Assembly: GCA_037127255.1 (NCBI GenBank)
Contig: JBANSL010000016.1
Location: forward strand, 3,598,501-3,662,500
Direction of reading: 5' to 3'
DNA from: Persicaria tinctoria
Lineage: Eukaryota > Streptophyta > Magnoliopsida > Caryophyllales > Polygonaceae
Length of the DNA: 64,000 nucleotides
In this document: piece after piece, positions 56,512-64,000 of the stretch
How positions within the stretch are numbered: position 1 is the first letter of the stretch
How the letters are laid out: each line of letters begins with the position of its first letter
Notes under the pieces: model-generated
Databases searched by the model: none
The model's input: only the letters and a program-made list of their open reading frames with translations
Told to the model about the DNA's origin: nothing
Made by a program: the position numbers and the translations under genes

Positions 56512-58842
56512 ATGCTTACCCGCCAACTAAATTTCAAAACACTGTACAGATCAACCTTCCAACGGCCAGTCCCTGTAGCGAAATTTCACTTCTCGCAAGA
56601 TGCCCACCAACTGTTCGATCAAATGCCTCTACCAAATGGCCCCTACAATCCCATCAGTTCTATGCTCGATTGCATCCACCAAAATCACAGGTTAAAGGCT
56701 CTTGAAATCTTTAGATCGCTGCTGCAGGCTAAGTATCCTGATGTTGTGAATGAGGATGTCGTTGTTCTCGCAATCAAAGCTTGCCTTGGTTGCCCCGGAA
56801 GATATGGTGAGGAGCTCCATGGCTTTGCTGTTTCATCTGGCTTCATCTCGTATCGTTCAGTCTCAAATTCGCTAATGAACTTTTACTGTAAACTCGGGAA
56901 ATTCGATGAGGCAGTGGATGTATTCAATTCGATTGACGATCCTGATGTTGTCTCGTATAACACTGTTCTCGCCGGGTTTCAGGTCAGTCATGATGCTTTG
57001 AGCTTTGCTAGTCAGATGAATTTTGATGGAATTCTGTTCGATGCTGTTAGTTTCAGTACCATTCTTTCATTTTGTTTGGACAAATTAGGGTTCTTGTTTG
57101 GTTATCAGTTGCATTCTATGGCCCAAAAATCAGGGCTTCATGAGGAGATTTATGTCGGAAATGCCTTCATTACTATGTACTCTAGGTGGGGGCTCATCCC
57201 TGAAGCCGAGAGGGTGTTTGTTGAAATGCTTAAGAGGGATCTCGTCTCATGGAACGCACTGCTATCCGGTTATAGCCAAGAAGGAAGCTACGGACTGAAA
57301 GCGATTCAAGCCTTCCATGAAATGATGACACAAGGAATGAAGCTGGATCATGTCTCATTTACTTCTGCAGCTTCAGCTTGCGGACATGAAAGGAATTTGG
57401 AGATGGGGAGACAGATCCATGGTTTAGGTATTAAGGTGGGAGTCAGCACTCATGTTTCTGTATGCAATGTCTTGATGTCAACTTATGCCAAGAGTGAAGC
57501 CATTGAAGACGCAAAGCGAGTTTTCCATGACATGGCTCAGCGGAATGTAGTTTCTTGGACAACAGTGATCTCTATGAATGAAGATGATGTTCTTCCACTA
57601 TTTCACAAGATGAGGTTGGATGGTATCTATCCGAATGATGTGACATTGATCAGTGTACTCCATGCTATCACAAACATGAACCTTCCATACGAAGGTCATA
57701 CGATTCATGGCTTCTGCATAAAGACTAGTTTCATTTCAGAATTGAATGTCTCTAACAGCCTTGTCACCATGTATGCTAAGTTTCAGAACATGGGAGATTC
57801 AGTCAAGGCCTTCGGAGAAAATCAGTACAGGGAAATTGTATCTTGGAATGCTTTGATAGCCGGATACTCTCAGAACGGGTTGTTCCAGGAAGCGCTTGAG
57901 ACATTCTCATCAGCAGTGTTCGAGAGCCAGCCAAACGAGTATACATTTGGCAGCGTCTTGAGTGCAATCGGAGCTGCAGAGTCCGTTTCCCTGAGACACG
58001 GACAAAGATGCCACTCGCATTTGTTGATGCTGGGGCTAAACACCAACCCTATTGTTTCCGGCGCTCTTCTTGATATGTATGCTAAGCGAGGAAGCCTTTC
58101 GGACTCCACATTGGTCTTTCAAGAAATCACTGAAAGAAGCCAAGTTACATGGACTACAATTATGTCTGCGCACGCAAGGCACGGTGACTACGAATCAGTT
58201 ATGCACCTGTTCAGAGAAATGGAGTGTGAGGGCGTTACACCGGATTCCATTACCCTCCTTACTGTCCTTACAGCTTGTGGAAGGCAAGGGATGGTTGATG
58301 TGGGTCAACAGATCTTCAACACATATGTCAATGAGAGAAAGATTGAGCCTTCACCCGAGCATTACGCTTGTATGGTGGACATGTTGGGAAGGGCGGGGAA
58401 GCTCAATGAGGCGGAGGACTTAATTCATCGAATTCCAGCTGGACCGGGGCTGTCTGCATTGCAGAGCTTGCTAGGGGCGTGTCGGATACACGGGGATGTG
58501 GAAATGGGCCAGAGAATAGGCAATGCCTTGATAGAGATGGAGCCAGAGGAGTCTGGCTCTTATGTTCTTATGTCAAACTTGTATGCCACAAAGGGTGAGT
58601 GGGAAAAGGTTTCTTCGATGAGGAGACGGATGAGAGACAAGGGAGTGAAGAAGGTGATCGGATTCAGCTGGGTGGATGTCGGCATTGTTGATGGTTCGCT
58701 ATACGCTCATGGGTTTTCTTCCGATGATATGTCTCATCCGCGATGTGAGGAGATTTACGAGATGGCCAAGTCCTTGGGTCTGGAAATGAAATTCTTGGAG
58801 AGGGAGAGTAAAAGTTTAGAACTCATTAGTTGTACTTTCTAG
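56512..58842 (+). CDS. Pentatricopeptide repeat protein, mitochondrial (At4g32430/GRS1-like)
   Basis: Intronless, 776 residues. The N-terminus is basic and hydroxylated (MLTRQLNFKTLYRSTFQRP), fitting mitochondrial import. Repeats from about residue 85 to 640 follow the plant PLS pattern: VVSYNTVLAGF, DLVSWNALLSGYSQEGS, NVVSWTTVISMNEDDVLPLF, IVSWNALIAGYSQNGLFQEA and HYACMVDMLGRAGKLNEAED. The C-terminus has an E-type extension (SGSYVLMSNLYATKGEWEKV, GFSWVDVG, HPRCEEIYEMAKSLGLEM) and no DYW domain. The peculiar shortened repeat ISMNEDD and GQRCHSHLLMLGLN match my recollection of At4g32430, implicated in mitochondrial RNA editing. No interruptions; likely functional. Confidence 0.9.
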   Translation: MLTRQLNFKTLYRSTFQRPVPVAKFHFSQDAHQLFDQMPLPNGPYNPISSMLDCIHQNHRLKALEIFRSLLQAKYPDVVNEDVVVLAIKACLGCPGRYGEELHGFAVSSGFISYRSVSNSLMNFYCKLGKFDEAVDVFNSIDDPDVVSYNTVLAGFQVSHDALSFASQMNFDGILFDAVSFSTILSFCLDKLGFLFGYQLHSMAQKSGLHEEIYVGNAFITMYSRWGLIPEAERVFVEMLKRDLVSWNALLSGYSQEGSYGLKAIQAFHEMMTQGMKLDHVSFTSAASACGHERNLEMGRQIHGLGIKVGVSTHVSVCNVLMSTYAKSEAIEDAKRVFHDMAQRNVVSWTTVISMNEDDVLPLFHKMRLDGIYPNDVTLISVLHAITNMNLPYEGHTIHGFCIKTSFISELNVSNSLVTMYAKFQNMGDSVKAFGENQYREIVSWNALIAGYSQNGLFQEALETFSSAVFESQPNEYTFGSVLSAIGAAESVSLRHGQRCHSHLLMLGLNTNPIVSGALLDMYAKRGSLSDSTLVFQEITERSQVTWTTIMSAHARHGDYESVMHLFREMECEGVTPDSITLLTVLTACGRQGMVDVGQQIFNTYVNERKIEPSPEHYACMVDMLGRAGKLNEAEDLIHRIPAGPGLSALQSLLGACRIHGDVEMGQRIGNALIEMEPEESGSYVLMSNLYATKGEWEKVSSMRRRMRDKGVKKVIGFSWVDVGIVDGSLYAHGFSSDDMSHPRCEEIYEMAKSLGLEMKFLERESKSLELISCTF

Positions 58843-59345
58843 ATATGTATCATTGATGAAATCGCAATCAACAAGCACTGTATCACCTTCTTGAATTCAT
58901 TCATATCTTAAAGATAAACTCGTTATTATCAATCAACACATCAGATCAAACAAACCTGAAAACCCCAATGGAAATGGAAGATGCTGAAATCTATCTGATG
59001 GGGACAGCTATCAGGAACTGTACTAAAGGGGTCAAATGGATTCCTAGTACCGTTTGAATCGTACCAAAGGGCAAACTGAATCAATCCACTGTAGAGGACG
59101 TTGAAATGTGAATATACCTTATAGACTTGTGACAGATGAGATGACCTGCCAAGTGGGCAATTGGGCAAAAGGGTATTTAGAACAAGATCAAGACATTTTT
59201 GGACATTGAACTTGTGTGTTGTTGGCCTTATCCTGATTACTTAAATTGCTAATGGTGGTTGATTGATCTTATCTGTATAATGAATCTCTCAACATGCTCT
59301 AATTTGATTTTTAGTGTGAATATAGTGTGGGGATAATTGCATTAA
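58843..59345. other. 3' flank of the PPR gene
   Basis: Probable 3' UTR, then AT-rich intergenic DNA. No other gene recognised. Confidence 0.5.
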
Positions 59346-59616
59346 GGGTGTGTTTGGATTTCAAATGCATTAATGCAAAATGATAAGGCAGTGTTTGGTT
59401 AACAAAAATTTTAAGGCGTTTAAATTATGATTTTTTGGATTCCACGATATATTAATTAAAATGTAATTATTTTATCTCGATTTATGTGATTATTTGGTTA
59501 AATTACGGTTTTACCTCGGTTTTTACGAGATTTTTATTTTTACAACCAAACGAACACATAAAACGAGGTAAAATAATTGCATTATAATGAAAATGCAATA
59601 AAATCCAAACACACCC
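59346..59616. mobile_element. Tourist-type (PIF/Harbinger) MITE
   Basis: 271 bp with perfect inverted ends GGGTGTGTTTGGATT and AATCCAAACACACCC, flanked by TAA on both sides. Non-coding. Confidence 0.88.
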
Positions 59617-59859
59617 TAAACCATTTATAAATTAGGTTGTTTTTGCATTTTCATATGTGAACTGTGAAGTTGATGGGTACTTTTATTTGAATTTGATAAG
59701 GGGATTTTCTCAATGTCATTGAGAATCTTATCATACGGATGAGGATGAAATTGACAAGTAAAGATGACACTAGACGTGACTTCACTTGTAAAGCATGTAG
59801 TGGCAAGTTACAACATTTTACATGTAACTTGCCAAGAACTCTATCCCACTTGTACAACA

Positions 59860-61760
59860 GAGTGATTAACTCTATCCTACCCCTCCACCCTCCTGAGTTG
59901 AAACTCAAAAACTAAGTTTTGATTGCTTTGAACAATGAAATATTGAAAACCATTTTCCCCGATTAAAATCAACCTCACTGCACTTTCCACCCAAATTGAG
60001 CGAAAGAGGGCAAGGTTTCTTTGGGTCTAATCATATGTCTCAAGCACCTAGAGATCGAGAAGGTGGGCTTCCCCCAAGGGACCACCTTCTACGTCGTAGA
60101 AGGCTTCTTCATTCATCACGTGGAAGTTGCGCAGTGGGAAAATGGAAACGGGTGTCGATGCGATCTCGATCCTTTTATGTATTAATCCGAGAGAGATTTC
60201 ACGAAGCTAATGGTTGTGGAATCCAATGAGTGACATCTCTCTCCTATACCGGCGTCGCCCACCTCCATGGCCAACACCAATTTCAAATTTTTCCTACATG
60301 GTTGTTGTAATTTTGGGTCCAATGACTCCAGCCAAAATTTTTTAATCCTCTCCAAAAATTATGTTATTTTAATAAGGTTTTCCATATTTTTTTTAATATA
60401 AAAAACCTAAATGTAGCAGCACAAAGAAAAACGGTTGACGTGTACGTTCAATGTAAAATGTGACAAACAATACTATTCATAATAGGTATATTACATAAAG
60501 TTTGTCATTGTACCCCGACCAATGTTCCAAGTTATACCCTCCCAAGTTGAAACTCTATAACAAAATGTTGATTCCCTTTTATTTTTCTTTGAACAATAAA
60601 ATGATACAGGACACGGTAAAGATCATCAAATTTATATTGAATATCATTTACAATCCCCAAAACCAATCTCACTAGTCACTACACTTTCATTTTCTCCAAC
60701 ATTGAATTGAAGAAGGTAAATCTCTAGCAAGGGATGGAAGAGGAAAGCAAAAAAGATGGCACTAGCTGCTACAATCATTACATATGGACTGTAAGGAATG
60801 CCAAGATTTTTGAAAACAAGTTGTGGAGCATTGAAGAAACGATCTTCTTGGTGAAAACACACATGTACAAGCTATTCTACGGGTTGTACCTTTTGTTTCA
60901 TTCAATCAATTACCCTTATGAATGATGTTCAGCAATAAACCCACGCCATCTAACCTTCTAAGATCTATTGTCCTCACTTGGAGCCTATAAAGAAAGAGAT
61001 CCTGTGACTTGGGTAGGGTTTGAATCAATTATAAATCACTCTGTACATTCTTATTATATTCAAAGTAGGACGAGGTGTTACAATGGCATAAAATTCAAGT
61101 GCTAAGAAAACCACTCAGTGGATTCATAGTCAACACCAATTTCAAATGTTTCCTACATGGCATTTGTAATTTTGTGACCAATGAATCCAATCAAATGACA
61201 AACAATATTTTTCATAACAGGTATATTACATAGAGTTTGCCATCGTACTCTGACCAATTTCCAAGTTATACCCTCCTAAGTTGAAATTCTAAAATAAAGT
61301 GTTGATTGTCTTGAACAATAAAATAATATAGGACCCGTTAAGGCCATCAAATTCATATTGAATATCATTTTCAATCCCCAAAACCAATCTCACTACATTT
61401 TCCTCCAGTGTTAAGTTGAAGAGGGGAAAGTTTCTTCGGGTCCACTGCTGTGTCTCAAGCACCCGGAGGTCGAGGATGTGGGTTTCACTCAAGTGACCAC
61501 CTTCTCCGCCGTAGAGGGCATCGTCGTCCATCGTGCGGAAGTTGTGCAACGAGAAAATTGCAACGAGTGCCGATGCGATCTCTCTCCCCTCATCTATCAA
61601 TCCGAGAGAGATTCCACGAATATGATGATTGTGGAATCCAATCAGCTGCATCTCTCTCCTGTCGGAGAAGACATCGTCCACCTCCACACCGTTGATGTGG
61701 CCTAATCTCGTGGCTCAACCCATAATAGGAGGGAGGTAGTCCTGCACGTCGGGGTCATCA
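59860..61760. repeat. Complex direct repeats, related units
   Basis: Units around 59870-60300, 60480-60750 and 61190-61760 share CAAGTTATACCCTCC(C/T)AAGTTGAAA, GAACAATAAAAT, AATCAACCTCACT and (in two of them) a GC-richer part with GTCTCAAGCACC and CGAGAGAGATT. The GC-richer parts at 59995-60230 and 61430-61695 are open on the plus strand (DHLLRRR, GSCA, RERFHE, CGIQ conserved) and partly open on the minus strand (EISLGLI, LDLRVLE). No family recognised on either strand, and which strand coded, if any, is unclear. Confidence 0.55.
60800..61445. repeat. Direct repeat flanking the fibrillarin/NOP cassette, left copy
   Basis: From about GCATTGAAGAAACGATC through GGGTTGTACCTTTTGTTT, CTTGGAGCCTATAAAGAAAG and GGTGTTACAATGGCATAAA this matches 63390-64000 at a steady spacing of about 2592 bp with ~90% identity by eye. 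The right copy runs off the window. Confidence 0.8.
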
Positions 61761-61913
61761 AGGACATCTCGATATGTTTGCTCACTGGATCGGTTACGCA
61801 TATAGCGATAATATGTGTAACGATCAAGGAAATATCTGGTATGGTACTATTAAAACAAATCACGCACCACTATATTATTCTATTATTTACAAGTACTACA
61901 CATACCTCTTCCT

Positions 61914-62599
61914 TTAGTTCGCATTTGTCCAACGGAGTAAATCGGAGTGATTCACTATAATATATTCTTCATTTTCAGTGATCCCAAAGGTGGTACGAAG
62001 TTTCGTTTCCCGGGCTATTGACAGTTGCATAAATGGATTTGACACAGCAACTACAATATATTCTTCTTCATTCGCTGGCTTTTTTGGGAGATGTTCTAAC
62101 AAGAATTTCATTAGTGTATCCGTCACATGCCCTATAAGCAAAATACAACATAGTTGATTAAATTAGGATTAGCTTGTAAATCTAGTGCTGAAATGTTTCT
62201 TTGCATGATGTTTAAAATCATATTCAATATCCAAACACGTACCTTTGGACACCGTTTTGTACTCCTCAAAAACGAAATCAGTAGATGTAGGATGAAAGGC
62301 TACAAGCTTAACAACTTCATCGAGGCGGTTAATGAGGTCATGGCTACAACTGAGGTGATGCGTTAGAAACAACGCATACCCAGAGCAAGATTCGATCACA
62401 AAATAGGTTGGTGCTACCTACATAAGTACAAAACACCAGACCGTATCAAATAACAAGAAATGAATAGAGGACAACCAGTAGTAGATATTAATCTTTATTA
62501 ATCTTTTAGAGTTCAAATAAATCTACAAATGCTTACCCTACGCGGATCAGCTATAGTCATGACCTCAGCAATAGATGCAGGTGTAGGTGGACGCGCCAT
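61914..62599 (-). pseudogene. NOP56-like N-terminal domain exons (3' part of a putative fusion)
   Basis: Exons 62537-62599 (MARPPTPASIAEVMTIADPR), 62243-62417 and 61914-62131 join in phase. The second reads YFVIESCSGYALFLTHHL and RLDEVVKLVAFHPTSTDF; the third reads GHVTDTLMKFLLEHLPKKPA and ends LLRWTNAN at a stop (61914-61916). This parallels the NOP5NT domain of plant NOP56 (YESSSGYGLF, GRVVQLTAFHPF, VSEGVMTDELRSFLELNLPK from recall). The coiled-coil, Nop and C-terminal parts of NOP56 are missing. The intron positions and frame are clean in this half. The ATG of 62597-62599 directly follows an acceptor-like TTTTGTCCATCAG, so it may be either a start codon or an internal exon start in phase with the fibrillarin-like exons upstream. 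Confidence 0.6.
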
Positions 62600-62693
62600 C
62601 TGATGGACAAAATAAAAATCCATATGTGAGTTGATTGACTTAGGGGCAAACAATAAATAAACTCAACAAAAACAAGATAAGTCTAACATATAC

Positions 62694-63333
62694 CTCAAGC
62701 GTGCGAAAGTCACCAATAACATAAACATGACTTTCATCAAATAATCCAAGACTAACTTTTTCCATTGGTTTGAACTGTCTGATGTGATCTTGTTGGATTA
62801 CGTAATCGATTTTCCGAGTCAATGCAGTTTGTCTGTAATATATCATAAAAATAAGTCAAATAGCAAAAACACATATGCTCAGTTTTATACGAAATCAAAA
62901 TAATAACTAAATACATTATAAACAATGAATCTCATACATTGAGAAAAAAAAAATATCTTTAAAAAATGAAGATGTAGAAACACTGCATAAACCTTGACAT
63001 AAATAATGTAATGCCCTCCGGATTTGAGAAAGTGTTTAGCACACATACATATAAGTCCGGCCTGTGAAATACAAAACAAAGCAAACAAAAAATCACAACA
63101 TAAAAAAGTAAAACAAAAACAACAAATAAGCAAATAACAACTCATAACTCAAAGGAGGGGACCTTATCAGGAACTTCCGCACTAGCAAACAAAGCGTCTA
63201 TTGTGCAAATAAGCATACGATGGTCCATTGAGCAAGTTGGATTTGCAATAATAGGTACACTGTTGAATCTTTTTTCAACAACATGTAAAAGATCCTTCGA
63301 ATTATGCATGCCTATTGCATAAACCATATCATC
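62694..63333 (-). pseudogene. Fibrillarin-like methyltransferase C-terminal exons
   Basis: Minus-strand exons 63163-63333, 62993-63061 and 62694-62832. They read DDMVYAIGMHNSKDLLHVVE, RFNSVPIIANPTC, HRMLICTIDALFASAEVPDK; then AKHFLKSGGHYIIYVK; then TNCIDS followed, one frame over, by QQDHIRQFKPMEKVSLGLF and DESHVYVIGDF. This parallels fibrillarin (VYAVEFSHRSGRDL, RMLVGMVDVIFSDVAQPDQ, FLKSGGHFVISIKANCID, FKPAEQVTLEPFERDHA; recall). The catalytic Lys (YVK) and His (ESH) positions are kept, but the expected Asp of FSDVAQPD is Ser (FASAEVPD). One extra base after the NCIDS segment shifts the frame. The SAM-binding N-terminal half is not seen; it would lie right of 63334 or beyond the window. Confidence 0.6.
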
Positions 63334-63389
63334 CTGCACATCCAAAATGCATGTCATAAAATTCATTCTTAATAATGATTACTTGTACA

Positions 63390-64000
63390 TATTGCTACGG
63401 GTTGAAATCAAATTGTGCAGCATTGAAGAAATGATACACTTAGTGAAAACACACGTGTACAAGCTATTCTACGGGTTGTACCTTTTGTTTTCACGCAATC
63501 AATGACACTTATGAATGATGTTCAACAATAAACAATGCCATATAGCCTTCTAAGATCCATTGTCCTCACTTGGAGCATATAAAGAAAGAGATCTTGTGAC
63601 ATGGATTGATTTTGAATCAATTATAAATCACTCCGTACATTCTTATTATATTCAATGTGGGACGAGGTGTTACAATGACATAAAAATCAAATGCTAAGAA
63701 AACCACTAAGTGGAATCATGGCCAACACCACACCAATTTCAAATGTTTCCTACATGGTGTTTGTAATTTTGGAGCCAATGAATCAAGTCAAATGACAAAC
63801 AATACTTTTCATAACAGGTATATTACATAGAGTTTGTCATTGTACTCCGACTAATGTCCAAGTTATACCCTCCTAAGTTGAAATTCTAAAATAAAGTGCT
63901 GATTGTTTTGAACAATAAAATAATACAGGAGACGGCCCCCCAAAATCAATATCACTACGCTTTCATACAGTGTTAAGTTGAAGAGGGCCAAGTTTCTTAA
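63390..64000. repeat. Direct repeat flanking the fibrillarin/NOP cassette, right copy
   Basis: Matches 60800-61445 in the same orientation and continues past the window end. It suggests a tandem array with a ~2.59 kb period. Confidence 0.8.

Noticed and set aside
1..64000. CRISPR arrays, operons or organelle insertions
   Set aside because: No regularly spaced identical short repeats, no bacterial-type gene clusters and no plastid or mitochondrial gene sequence were seen.

Overview
The window looks like nuclear DNA of a flowering plant, most likely a eudicot (possibly an asterid). Genes have many short introns with GT/AG borders, the intergenic space is AT-rich, a plant-type tRNA-Arg(CCT) is present, and the transposon set is typical of plants: Tekay-like Ty3/gypsy, MULE, Helitron, Stowaway, Tourist, hAT MITE, L1 LINE and TRIM. 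No organelle or bacterial DNA was recognised. All family names come from reading the sequence against remembered families; no search was run.

Region 1-20,100 is accessory, repeat-rich DNA. It starts with a broken, internally repeated coiled-coil gene (CIP1-like, minus strand). Two copies of a ~1.2 kb block follow (1617-2845 and 15142-17525), each carrying a decayed multi-CCHC zinc-knuckle gene; a third, more diverged copy lies at 18360-18860. Between the first two sits a young, structurally complete Ty3/gypsy element (4185-12857, minus strand, TSD TATTC, LTRs 1739 bp each with one difference seen). It is inserted into older sequence that itself has PIF/Harbinger-like ends. A hAT transposase tail lies at 19972-20130.

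Region 21,300-33,000 holds an ATS3-like (embryo-specific protein 3) gene, a 3.77 kb MULE with ~0.7 kb TIRs and a perfect 9-bp TSD that carries a dual-specificity-phosphatase fragment and two tRNA-like sequences, a real tRNA-Arg(CCT), a BSD2-like DnaJ-zinc-finger gene (minus), and an eight-exon plastid protein gene whose third intron is occupied by a Helitron.

Region 33,000-59,000 has three single-copy style genes separated by mobile debris: an intronless sugar-phosphate translocator, an NPF6.2/NRT1.4-like nitrate transporter (minus, six coding exons, the first only ATG) and an intronless mitochondrial PPR protein that reads as an At4g32430-type protein. Between them are MITEs, Helitrons, LINE 3' ends, a TRIM-like element and a second long-TIR MULE-like element.

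Region 59,000-64,000 is the most unusual. On the minus strand, exons that read as the C-terminal half of a fibrillarin-type methyltransferase are followed, in the same orientation and with compatible splice phases, by exons that read as the N-terminal (NOP5NT) domain of NOP56. These are normally two partner proteins of the box C/D snoRNP. The cassette is flanked by direct repeats about 2.59 kb apart, has lost the expected catalytic aspartate and carries an apparent frameshift, so it is either a decaying or a repurposed fusion.
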